In this document: piece by piece, positions 34,375 through 42,373 of the stretch
How positions within the stretch are numbered: the stretch's first letter is position 1
Layout: each line of letters opens with the position of its first letter
Assembly (NCBI RefSeq): GCF_024181285.1
Contig: NZ_CP051201.1
Span: 1,426,001 to 1,490,000, forward strand
Source: Treponema sp. OMZ 790
GTDB lineage: Bacteria; Spirochaetota; Spirochaetia; Treponematales; Treponemataceae
Direction: 5' to 3'
DNA length: 64,000 bases
Position numbers and translations under genes: made by a program
Notes under the pieces: model-generated
Told to the model about the DNA's origin: nothing
Databases searched by the model: none
What the model saw: the letters and a program-made list of their open reading frames with translations, nothing else

Positions 34375-35208
34375 TCAAATTTTTAAACTTTTTCTCATCT
34401 TTACGCATTTACTAATATCAATTGTCAGGATTATGAGGGCTATAATAAAAACTATAAAATAAATAACTATTAAAAAATAAAAATATACATACCGAAATAA
34501 AAATATAAAAAAATTATTAATTGAATGAATAAGAATAGGAACATAGATATTATTGGTTTTTTCATAACAATAAGCCAATAAAATGCCGTCAAGCACAAGA
34601 GAAAACATTTTTATATTAAATCCATAACCCGGTATATGTAAAAAAGCAAAAAACATTGAAGAAATAAATACAGCAATGAAGTCATTGCTTATTTCTTTTA
34701 ATTTATTATACATAAGTCCTCTATAAAATATTTCTTCAAAAACAGGGCCAATGATTACGGTACTTATAAGCATAAAAGGTTCAAAACGAGGTCTTTGTAA
34801 TTTTTCTAAAATCAAAATATCATATACAGTAATATTTTTTTTACCCGTTAAAATATCATTAAAATATTTAAAAAAATTAAAAAGAAAAGAATTATCAAAG
34901 ATAAAGGATATTATATAATATATCATCGTGATTGATGACAGATAAATCAAACCTTTTACAATAACAGATAAATTTAATTTTTTATAAGTAAATATTATCT
35001 TTAAATCTTTTGAATAAAATAAATAGAAAATAATTATAAATAGTAAAAATAATAAACTACCGAAAATTCCATTATATTTAACGAATAAGATATAATAGTA
35101 ATTATAAAAATTTTTGAAAAGAAATTTACCGGTGTAAGAAATTATCAAAAAAGCAAGAATATACAATATAAAAAGAATGCACAGATCTTTTATTACTTTT
35201 TTATTCAT
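34375..35208 (-). CDS. CPBP (CAAX-like) intramembrane metalloprotease
   Basis: Membrane protein of 277 residues with about eight hydrophobic segments. The CPBP signature is clear: EEIFYRG (EExxxR) near residue 160, FAFLH (FxxxH) about 30 residues on, and a third motif HSINN near residue 229. In RiPP and bacteriocin loci this family serves as leader peptidase or as immunity protein. The gene is strikingly A/T-rich compared with the flanking core genes. It ends 30 bp before the array promoter and begins right after a WYL-gene fragment. The ribosome binding site is weak (TGGAA). Proteolysis of the peptide leaders is possible but is inferred only from location. Confidence 0.85.
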   Translation of the reverse strand: MNKKVIKDLCILFILYILAFLIISYTGKFLFKNFYNYYYILFVKYNGIFGSLLFLLFIIIFYLFYSKDLKIIFTYKKLNLSVIVKGLIYLSSITMIYYIISFIFDNSFLFNFFKYFNDILTGKKNITVYDILILEKLQRPRFEPFMLISTVIIGPVFEEIFYRGLMYNKLKEISNDFIAVFISSMFFAFLHIPGYGFNIKMFSLVLDGILLAYCYEKTNNIYVPILIHSINNFFIFLFRYVYFYFLIVIYFIVFIIALIILTIDISKCVKMRKSLKI

Positions 35209-35212
35209 ATAA

Positions 35213-35330
35213 TTATTCCATAAGTTTATATTTTCTTTCGTTGTCTACTTTAAATCTATCGTAATTAGATAAAAAACTTTTTGCTGTTTTTATAAGTTCT
35301 TCTCGGTAAGCTTTTGGAGAGACACGTCTG
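35213..35330 (-). pseudogene. 3' fragment of a WYL-type regulator gene
   Basis: On the minus strand this reads SPKAYREELIKTAKSFLSNY and then a stop at 35213-35215. It matches the last 30 residues of the WYL regulator at 36312-37250 (SPKNYQEELIKTAKTFLSNY). The nucleotides are almost identical over about 65 bases: 35259-35323 against 36337-36401. Nothing else of the gene remains upstream. The fragment lies just before the CPBP gene and marks a duplication or recombination junction on the far side of the gene at 35400-36152. Confidence 0.75.
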
Positions 35331-35399
35331 AAGTTTTTCACTATGAAACTAAAGGTCATAAGAAAAAGCCAATTAGAGTTTTATAAGGAGCTCTATATT

Positions 35400-36152
35400 T
35401 TATTCTTTAGCTGCATCTAAGATTTGTTCAATCTTATAATAATTTTTTTCTACTAATCTAAAATCCTGTATACTTATTGCTTTTCTTATTTCGGAGATTA
35501 TTGAAGGTTGATCGGTTTCTTTTATTTTATCTCCAAACATTTTCTCACATTTTAGTACAAAAAAACAATATTGTAATACAGCCAATTGTAAAGCTGTCTT
35601 TTTTACATCAAGGTTTAATTCCGAAAAAACAGATGTAACCTCAGCCGGAAGCGAATCATTTTCCAATGTCCACAAAATATCTTCAATTTTCTTATTTTTA
35701 AAAAATAAAGACCAGTCGGTTTTATTCAATTTTGAAGTTAATTCATGGTAATTTTTTAGAATATTATTAATACTACCCAAAGATAATTTCATATTTTTTT
35801 GAGCTTCTGCCTCGCTAACGGCTTTTGCAAATTCTTGTTCTGCACGTTTTTTTTCTGCCTCTGCTTTTTTAAATTCTTGCTCGGCGCGTTGTTTCTCCGA
35901 CTTTGCTTTACTCAATTCACGCTCTGCACGTTTCTTTTCTGCCTCCGCTTTCTCAAATTCCGTTTTTGCTTTCATATACGGTTCTAACCAGTTTTCAGTA
36001 ATATCTTTATACAAATTCTCATATAAATTAAATAAATTGACATCACTAGAATCATGATACAGTACAAGAGATTGTTCTTCAGCATTCAAATTTACACAAA
36101 AAGATGTAAAGAATAAAATTATTACAAATATTAGTGTTATATTTTTTTTCAT
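35400..36152 (-). CDS. Secreted protein with coiled-coil repeat, cluster family copy 3
   Basis: A 250-residue protein starting MKKNITLIFVIILFFTSF at the ATG 36152 behind GGGAGGAAAAT; a longer open frame upstream has no such site. The signal peptide is cleaved near LNAEE. Residues about 60-120 are a highly charged heptad-like repeat of Glu/Lys/Ala (KKRAEQEFKKAEAEKKRAEQ) expected to form a long coiled coil. The C-terminal domain carries LQLAVLQY and the IISEIRKAISIQDFRLVEKN block of the cluster family (see 29380-29898 and 33293-33813). It has its own promoter (36241-36269). Function unknown; an extracytoplasmic role in the peptide system is inferred from recurrence. Confidence 0.82.
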   Translation of the reverse strand: MKKNITLIFVIILFFTSFCVNLNAEEQSLVLYHDSSDVNLFNLYENLYKDITENWLEPYMKAKTEFEKAEAEKKRAERELSKAKSEKQRAEQEFKKAEAEKKRAEQEFAKAVSEAEAQKNMKLSLGSINNILKNYHELTSKLNKTDWSLFFKNKKIEDILWTLENDSLPAEVTSVFSELNLDVKKTALQLAVLQYCFFVLKCEKMFGDKIKETDQPSIISEIRKAISIQDFRLVEKNYYKIEQILDAAKE

Positions 36153-36240
36153 ATTTTCCTCCCATAAAAAATAAAAAATGTAGTTTTTACGGTAAGTCTC
36201 TACCATAAAATAAAAGAATTAAGTATTTTCACTTATTATA

Positions 36241-36269
36241 ATTATCTCATGGTTTCCGACGCATGTCAA
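36241..36269 (-). promoter_or_regulatory. Promoter of secreted protein copy 3
   Basis: Minus-strand TTGACA (36264-36269) and GATAAT (36241-36246) with a 17-bp spacer, about 90 bp before the ATG at 36152. Confidence 0.65.
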
Positions 36270-36311
36270 GATAAATTTGTAAAAAAATACTTTTTTTTTA
36301 TTTTCATTAAA

Positions 36312-37250
36312 TCAAATGCTTCCAAGAAGGTTTTTGTCGTAATTAGATAAAAAAGTTTTTGCTGTTTTTATAAGTTCTTCTTGGTAATTTTTTGGAGAGA
36401 TAACCTTTACCTTATCCCCGAAGCTGAGAAGAAGAGCCTTCCATAAGCGTTCCCTTGCAGGAACACGAATATGGGTTTTGTATTTTTGAAAAGATTTTTT
36501 CTCGATTACGGAATCGGGGAAGTATTCTTCGATAAGAGGAATTTCTTTTTTGTCAAAGGCGATTTCTATATCGATGCAGGTTTTATAATAGGCAAGCTCG
36601 GCTTCTTTCATTTTTTGTTGTATGTCGCCGTGTTTTATAAAAGACCTTTCTTTTGAGAGGATAATGTTTTGCATCCGCGCAACCTTAAAGGTTCTATATT
36701 CTTTTTTTTCTTTGATGTATGAAAATAAATACCATGCATACCATTTATAATGAATGGCAAGAGGCTCAGCGCAAACATGGGAGCTTTTCCCCTCGGAATT
36801 ACGGTAATCGAAAACTATATAGTTTTTTCCGCTGATAGCCTCTTCTAAAAGCATATTGGAACCCTGCACTTTTTTATTTTCTTTTGTAACGCTAAAATCC
36901 CAAAATACTTTTTGCCCACCTTCTTTTTCGATAATTGCATTGTATTTTTGAATTAAAGAATTTAGCTTATCGTTTGTGTATGAGGTCGCAAGACTTTCCA
37001 AAGCGTTTATAATAATCTGCTGTTCGCTGTTTTTGATGTTGATGTTTTTTATTTTATAATTTTCCAAGACGGCATAGCCGCCGTATCTTCCGCCCAGCGT
37101 ATACACAGGGATTCCGGCTTCTGCTATGCTTGCCATATCCCTCTGAATAGTACGCACCGACACATTAAAATATTCAGCTAAATATTTTGCAGAAACCTTT
37201 TCGTGGTTTAGTAAGTATATAATTATTTCGAGAATGCGTTCAAGTTTCAT
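36312..37250 (-). CDS. WYL-domain transcriptional regulator (HTH_11 + WYL)
   Basis: A 312-residue protein. The N-terminal winged helix (VSAKYLAEYFNVSVRTIQRD) is an HTH_11 DNA-binding domain. The WYL domain in the middle carries AISGKNYIVFDYRNSEGK and YKWYAWYLFSYIKEKKEYRTFKV, followed by the C-terminal extension domain. Family members sense ligands or nucleic acids and often act in stress or defence regulation. No ribosome binding site is visible before the ATG at 37250; AATATTAAAAAA precedes it. It borders the RiPP region, and a fragment of its 3' end has been copied to 35213-35330, so a regulatory link to the region is possible but unproven. Confidence 0.9.
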   Translation of the reverse strand: MKLERILEIIIYLLNHEKVSAKYLAEYFNVSVRTIQRDMASIAEAGIPVYTLGGRYGGYAVLENYKIKNINIKNSEQQIIINALESLATSYTNDKLNSLIQKYNAIIEKEGGQKVFWDFSVTKENKKVQGSNMLLEEAISGKNYIVFDYRNSEGKSSHVCAEPLAIHYKWYAWYLFSYIKEKKEYRTFKVARMQNIILSKERSFIKHGDIQQKMKEAELAYYKTCIDIEIAFDKKEIPLIEEYFPDSVIEKKSFQKYKTHIRVPARERLWKALLLSFGDKVKVISPKNYQEELIKTAKTFLSNYDKNLLGSI

Positions 37251-37373
37251 TTTTTTAATATTCGGCAGTTTAAGCCATCTAGTTTAATTATCGTAATAAC
37301 CGGACCTCTTCCCCTAATCGTTTAGTTATGATAAAATAAGCAGACGATAAATATTTATTTATTGGAGGGAAGA

Positions 37374-39146
37374 ATGCCGTATATTTTGGGAACAGCGGGA
37401 CATGTGGATCATGGAAAGACAGCCTTGGTAAAAAGGCTTACAGGAATCGAAACGAGTCACTTACCTGAAGAAAAAAAGCGGGGGATGACGATAGAACTCG
37501 GCTTTGCTTCGCTTGAAGATCCCGTTCACGGCACTGTAGGCATAGTCGATGTTCCCGGCCATGAACGCTTTATCCGCAACATGGTTGCAGGTACTTGGGG
37601 TCTGGATGCGGCTCTTTTAATAATGGCCGCAGATGACGGCTGGATGCAGATGTCCTCCGATCATTTGCGTGTACTAAAAGCCATGAAGATAGACTCCATC
37701 CTTCTTGTAATCACAAAATCTGACCTTGCCGAAAAGGACATGCTTGAGCTTCTTATCGAAGATGCCAATACCCAATGCGAAAAAATAATCGGAAAGAAAC
37801 TGCCTGCCGTTGTAGTATCTTCCCTTACAGGAAGCGGAATCGAGGAACTCAAGACCGAAATTACAAAACTTCTTTCTTCATCAAAAAAACAAAGTCCCCC
37901 TACTCCCTTTTTATATGTTGACAGGGTCTTCGTCCTCAAAGGCATAGGAACCACAGTCACTGGAACATTGAGGGGAAAGGGATTGCATACCGGAGACAGT
38001 TTACAAATCTATCCTTCAAACGAAGAGTGCAGAATTAAATCGATTCAAAACCATCATAAGGATGTCGAAAAAATAGAGCCCGGCACAAGGACGGCCCTCA
38101 ACTTAAAGCTGGGCGAAAAAACAAACCTTGAAAGAGGAATGCTCTTAGCCGAAAAAGATTCAAACTTTATTTTAAGCGGAAAGGAACTTTTGGTGCGCAT
38201 CGATGAGGTCTTTACAAATAAGGAGGGAGGCTTAAAAAATCACGCCGAAATCGAGATAGCCCTCGGAAGTGCCCATGCAATAGGCAGCATTCACTTAAAC
38301 CAATTCGACAGAAGCTTGGGACGCCTTTCGCTGGATGAACCTATTGCCTCTGCTTGGAATCAAAGAGCGGTTTTAATCAGGCACGGCGGAAGCGAAATTA
38401 TTGCTTCGGCCAGGGTGCTCGCAAGTTTTCCGTCATATAAAAGAATGCAGTTTAAGGAAGCCTTTGAAGTTTACAGAGATAAAGAGCTTCCTTCGATACA
38501 CAGCTATCAGTTTAATATCGAGGGCTTTGTCGAAGATTCTAAAATCAAAACCGAGGAACTCACCTCGGATAAAAGCGAGGTCGCAGAATACGGCTCTTGG
38601 CGCTTTTTAAAAAAACGGCTTGAGTTTTGGGAAAAGAAAATTTTAAAAACTGCCCAAGAAAGTCAGGCTGGCTTTACACTCGAAGAAGTAGATTTACCCA
38701 TTCCTCAAAAGGTAAAAACAATAGTCTTTAAAAAACTCTGCGATGAAAAGAAAATCGAAAAAGAAGCCCATATTTATAAATTAAGCGGAAGAACGGGCGA
38801 TGATATTTCTAAAAATGCAAAGGCCCTTTTGGATGCAGCCTTTAAAGCCGGCTTTGAGGGCATCGAAATAGACAAGATAAAAATTCCTCAAGCCCGAAAA
38901 GAAGCCCGCGATCTTATAAAGCTGGGTAAACTCATCTGCCTCGAAAACTTTTTACACTACCATACCGATTTTTACAAAAAGGCAGTAAACTCTCTACTCG
39001 CAAAATACAAGCCGGGCGATAAATTTTCGATAGCCGATGCACGGGAAGTAACCGGGCTTTCACGCAAATACATTCTTCCGATTCTTAACCTTCTCGAAAA
39101 AGAAGGCAAGTTAAAAAGACAGGAAAACGACAGAATCGTATTGTAA
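37374..39146 (+). CDS. selB: Selenocysteine-specific elongation factor SelB
   Basis: GTPase (590 aa) that delivers selenocysteyl-tRNA to UGA codons marked by a SECIS stem-loop. The G domain has GTAGHVDHGKTALVKRLTG, a switch region with RGMTIELGF, G3 DVPGH and G4 TKSD. Two beta-barrel domains follow, with the segment DRVFVLKGIGTTVTGTLRG, and the C-terminal 200 residues hold winged helices that bind the SECIS RNA (ending KFSIADAREVTGLSRKYILP). The start ATG at 37374 follows GGAGGG; a TTG 12 bp upstream contains that site and is rejected. selA, selD and the Sec-tRNA gene are not in the window. The organism therefore makes selenoproteins. Confidence 0.95.
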   Translation: MPYILGTAGHVDHGKTALVKRLTGIETSHLPEEKKRGMTIELGFASLEDPVHGTVGIVDVPGHERFIRNMVAGTWGLDAALLIMAADDGWMQMSSDHLRVLKAMKIDSILLVITKSDLAEKDMLELLIEDANTQCEKIIGKKLPAVVVSSLTGSGIEELKTEITKLLSSSKKQSPPTPFLYVDRVFVLKGIGTTVTGTLRGKGLHTGDSLQIYPSNEECRIKSIQNHHKDVEKIEPGTRTALNLKLGEKTNLERGMLLAEKDSNFILSGKELLVRIDEVFTNKEGGLKNHAEIEIALGSAHAIGSIHLNQFDRSLGRLSLDEPIASAWNQRAVLIRHGGSEIIASARVLASFPSYKRMQFKEAFEVYRDKELPSIHSYQFNIEGFVEDSKIKTEELTSDKSEVAEYGSWRFLKKRLEFWEKKILKTAQESQAGFTLEEVDLPIPQKVKTIVFKKLCDEKKIEKEAHIYKLSGRTGDDISKNAKALLDAAFKAGFEGIEIDKIKIPQARKEARDLIKLGKLICLENFLHYHTDFYKKAVNSLLAKYKPGDKFSIADAREVTGLSRKYILPILNLLEKEGKLKRQENDRIVL

Positions 39147-39181
39147 GGCGCTTCAAAAAAAGCTCGGCCCGGTTTAAAAGC

Positions 39182-40831
39182 CTATTCGGTCTCGGCAAGG
39201 GCGCGCGAAATACTAAAGGCAAAGTCTCCGATTTTTTCAAGATTACGGACCATATCGATATACAAAAGCTCGGCCTTTACGTTTGCTCCCTTTTCCAATC
39301 GGGTACGGGCAAGATGCTTTAGGTTTTGCCTCATGGCATCTATCGATTCTTCCATCTCGTGAGCCATGGCCAGCTGTTCTGCAGCAAGGGGTTTATTTAA
39401 ATGCTCGTGAACGAAGTGAATAAACTGATTTACAATTCCCATATAGGGCAAAAGCTTATCCATATCGTCTTGATTTATAGGCATCTTTAATTCTATACTT
39501 CGGTTGATAAAAAGACCTAACTCAAAAATCTGATCGGTCATGTTTTCTATATCGTCTACAATGCCGAGCATGAGGCGGACATTTTTCTTGTTCTTTTCGG
39601 AAAGAGAAAGCTGAGAGGTTTTTATAAGATATAGAGAAAGTTCTTCCTGCATCTGATCGGTATAATCTTCTTTTTCGGTCAACTGTCTTATGACAAACTC
39701 TCTTGAAACATCTTCTTCCTTACTCAAAATAGAACGCAGGAGGCTGAACATTTCCCGAACTATATTGGACATCTTTAGAATCTCAACCTCGGCACGCAAA
39801 ACATAAGCTTCGGTGTTTTCTTTCATACCGGGTGCTTGAAAATTAAGCACATATCGTGAAGGCTCTTCATCTTCTCTCGGTTTAATAAGCCGGCACACAA
39901 ACCTTGCGATTTGGTTTACAAAGGGCAAGGCAATAAGGGTGTTGATTACGTTAAAAAGAGTGTGGAATACGGCAATTTTAGTCATAAGAGAGCTTGAAGG
40001 ACATATCAAATCTACTAAAGATAAAAATGGCGTAAAAAGAATCAAGGTAAAAATACTACCCGCAACATTGAAAAGAACGTGAACCGCAGCAGCCCGCCTT
40101 GCATTGAGCTTTGTTCCGATTGAGGCCAATACTGCATCTACTGTAGAACCTACATTACTTCCCAAAACTACAGCCGCAGAAAATTCCCAGCCGACAACCC
40201 CTGTATGAGCCATAGTTAAAAGAACGGCAGTCGTAGCACTCGATGAATGGAGAAATACCGTAAGCACCAAACCAAGGAGGATACCTACTATTATACTTTG
40301 AATACCGGTCTGCTTAAAAATCGAAAGAAGGGCAATCTGCTCTCCCGAAATACTCGGAACCGCGGAAGCCAAAAAATCCAAACCCGTAAAAAGAAGGCCG
40401 AAGCCCATTATAGCTTCGCCCAGATTGTCTTTTTTAAGCTTTTTAAAAAATGTTAAAAAATAGCCTATTCCGAAGGCGGGAATAGCAATACTCGCTATCG
40501 AAAATTTAAAACCGATGAGCGAAACTATCCATGCCGTAACGGTAGTACCTATGTTTGCACCGAAGATTACGCCGATAGCCTGTTGAAGACTCAACATTCC
40601 TGCATTGACAAAAGAAACGGTCATAACGGTGGTCGCACCGGAGGATTGAACAATTCCGGTAACTACAATACCGGTTAAAACGGCCAAAAATCTGTTGCCC
40701 GTCATAAAATTGAGCGTACGGTGTAAGCTTTCGCCGGCACTTTTTTGGATACCGTCGCTCATCATTTTCATTCCGTATAAGATTAAACCTAAACTTCCAA
40801 GCATCTGGAATACGAGAGAAACTACAGACAT
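39182..40831 (-). CDS. Na+/phosphate symporter family protein with PhoU domain
   Basis: A 549-residue protein. The N-terminal half (about residues 1-310) is the NptA/YjbB-type membrane domain with paired repeats: GIVVTGIVQSSGATTVMTVS and, later, TVFLHSSSATTAVLL, each with the QSS/SSS substrate motif. The C-terminal part is cytoplasmic and helical, with a PhoU-like end (RNLEKIGDFAFSISRAL). It takes up or exports phosphate using Na+. The ATG at 40831 has no ribosome binding site; a promoter with TATAAT ends 6 bp before it, so the mRNA is apparently leaderless. Confidence 0.9.
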   Translation of the reverse strand: MSVVSLVFQMLGSLGLILYGMKMMSDGIQKSAGESLHRTLNFMTGNRFLAVLTGIVVTGIVQSSGATTVMTVSFVNAGMLSLQQAIGVIFGANIGTTVTAWIVSLIGFKFSIASIAIPAFGIGYFLTFFKKLKKDNLGEAIMGFGLLFTGLDFLASAVPSISGEQIALLSIFKQTGIQSIIVGILLGLVLTVFLHSSSATTAVLLTMAHTGVVGWEFSAAVVLGSNVGSTVDAVLASIGTKLNARRAAAVHVLFNVAGSIFTLILFTPFLSLVDLICPSSSLMTKIAVFHTLFNVINTLIALPFVNQIARFVCRLIKPREDEEPSRYVLNFQAPGMKENTEAYVLRAEVEILKMSNIVREMFSLLRSILSKEEDVSREFVIRQLTEKEDYTDQMQEELSLYLIKTSQLSLSEKNKKNVRLMLGIVDDIENMTDQIFELGLFINRSIELKMPINQDDMDKLLPYMGIVNQFIHFVHEHLNKPLAAEQLAMAHEMEESIDAMRQNLKHLARTRLEKGANVKAELLYIDMVRNLEKIGDFAFSISRALAETE

Positions 40832-40837
40832 AGAATG

Positions 40838-40866
40838 ATTATATCAAAAAAGCCAAGAATTTTCAA
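40838..40866 (-). promoter_or_regulatory. Promoter of the Na/Pi symporter, leaderless
   Basis: Minus-strand TTGAAA (40861-40866) and TATAAT (40838-40843), spacer 17 bp. Six bases separate the -10 box from the ATG, so transcription should start on the start codon. Confidence 0.72.
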
Positions 40867-40887
40867 TCCATGCTTGACAAATAGGGG
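40867..40887 (+). repeat. 21-bp direct repeat, left copy
   Basis: TCCATGCTTGACAAATAGGG plus one further G matches 42311-42331 at 20 of 21 positions. The two copies flank the antiporter gene. Confidence 0.75.
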
Positions 40888-40945
40888 AATTTAAAAATAA
40901 GAAATCAAAACTGCAATTAGATCAAGGCGGATTGAAGTCAAGATG

Positions 40946-42202
40946 CTACACCTGTTCTTTCATTGGAGGTTCAAAAGTCCTATCCGAAAATGCTTTTCCC
41001 AACAAAATAGGCACAATCATGGAGGAAACGATAATCAGCAAAATGACCGGTGCAAAGTATTCGGCTTTAACCATCCCTACCGCAAGTCCCTTTTGAGCTA
41101 CGATGAGGGCTACTTCACCGCGCACCATCATTCCCAGCCCTATCTGGAGCGATTCCTTCCGCTTAAAGCCCAACGTCAATGCTGAACCGCCGCAGCCGAT
41201 TATTTTGCTGATACAACCGACAAGCACAAAGGCTATCGAAAACCATAGTAAGCTCATATTCAGTCCGCTAAAGTCCGTTTTAAGTCCGATAGAGGTAAAA
41301 AAGATAGGACTAAAAAACATATACGAATTAATGTCTATTTTCTTTTCCATATAGGAAGCATCATGCAAGTTGCATAATACAACCCCTGCAACATAGGCAC
41401 CGGTAATATCGGCAATACCGAAAAATCGTTCGGTACAATAGGCAAAAATCAACGCAACCCCTAGCCCGTAAATCGAAATACGGTGAGTATGAGGATGCCT
41501 TTTATCATACCATTTGAAGATTCGGTAAATCACATAGCCTACTACCAACGAAGCGGCAAAGAACGCTGCCGTTTTTATAATAAGTGCGAGGTAGTCGCCC
41601 TTACCGGAACTTGCACCGAGTACAACCGTTAATGCAATAATGCCTAAGACATCATCGATGATTGCAGCACTGATAATTGTTTGCCCGACTTCCGAATTTA
41701 TCTTTCCCAGCTCTTTCAATGCGGCAACGGTAATGCTCACCGAAGTCGCCGTTAAAATAGTCCCGATAAATAGGGCTTGATAAAATACGGGCGTTCCAAA
41801 ACCGTCGAAACCCCAAAAGCCTAAGGCCATAGCCGTACCTAAAACCAATGGAACGATAACGCCGCAAGCAGCGATCACTGTGGATTTGATACCGGATGCA
41901 ACAAGTGATTTTAAATTAGTACCCAATCCGGCAGAGAACATAATCAGGATAACGCCGATTTCCGACATATATCCGATAAACTGATTGGTTTCGGCATAGA
42001 TAATGTTCGGTTCGACTCCGCCGAAATTACGAAAAAAAGGCAGGTAGCGTAATAAAAGCCCTGCAACAATTTCACCGGCAACTTGCGGAATATTCAGTTT
42101 TTTTGCAAGAAGGCCGAGGTACTTTGCAACAATAACGATAATTCCAACGGAAAGGACAATTTGCAAAGCAATTTCGCCAATAGGTATTTTACCAGCAGAC
42201 AT
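40946..42202 (-). CDS. Cation:proton antiporter (CPA2/KefB family)
   Basis: A 418-residue integral membrane protein with about 12-13 hydrophobic segments, starting MSAGKIPIGEIALQIVLSVG. The CPA2 Na_H_Exchanger signature is present: LNIPQVAGEIVAGLLL near residue 35, SEIGVILIMFSAGLGTN in the middle and AAIIDDVLGIIAL near residue 180 with the paired Asp. No C-terminal TrkA-N regulatory domain is present. It exchanges Na+ or K+ for protons. GGGAGC precedes the ATG, and an extended -10 box (TGATATAAT) lies further upstream. A 21-bp direct repeat flanks the gene. Confidence 0.9.
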   Translation of the reverse strand: MSAGKIPIGEIALQIVLSVGIIVIVAKYLGLLAKKLNIPQVAGEIVAGLLLRYLPFFRNFGGVEPNIIYAETNQFIGYMSEIGVILIMFSAGLGTNLKSLVASGIKSTVIAACGVIVPLVLGTAMALGFWGFDGFGTPVFYQALFIGTILTATSVSITVAALKELGKINSEVGQTIISAAIIDDVLGIIALTVVLGASSGKGDYLALIIKTAAFFAASLVVGYVIYRIFKWYDKRHPHTHRISIYGLGVALIFAYCTERFFGIADITGAYVAGVVLCNLHDASYMEKKIDINSYMFFSPIFFTSIGLKTDFSGLNMSLLWFSIAFVLVGCISKIIGCGGSALTLGFKRKESLQIGLGMMVRGEVALIVAQKGLAVGMVKAEYFAPVILLIIVSSMIVPILLGKAFSDRTFEPPMKEQV

Positions 42203-42310
42203 AAACAGCTCCCATTTTTAGTCCATTATATCACAGTATCATTTATTCGTATAGTGCCGGATTTGCCTCACCTTAAATCTAATATAAAATAGACACTGTG
42301 AGATTTTACG

Positions 42311-42331
42311 TCCACGCTTGACAAATAGGGG
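42311..42331 (+). repeat. 21-bp direct repeat, right copy
   Basis: TCCACGCTTGACAAATAGGG plus one further G, the counterpart of 40867-40887. It contains the -35 box of the htrA promoter. Confidence 0.75.
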
Positions 42332-42347
42332 GTATTTTTAATAGACT
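42318..42347 (+). promoter_or_regulatory. Promoter of the HtrA-like protease
   Basis: TTGACA (42318-42323) with TAGACT 18 bp further on (42342-42347). TATAAT at 42347-42352 is an alternative -10 box at 23-bp spacing. Confidence 0.5.
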
Positions 42348-42373
42348 ATAATTATAGGAGAATTTTAGGCATT

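Noticed and set aside
37251-37373. Possible selenium-related RNA or promoter before selB
   Set aside because: A/T-rich segments are present but no clear -35/-10 pair or stable stem-loop could be defended.
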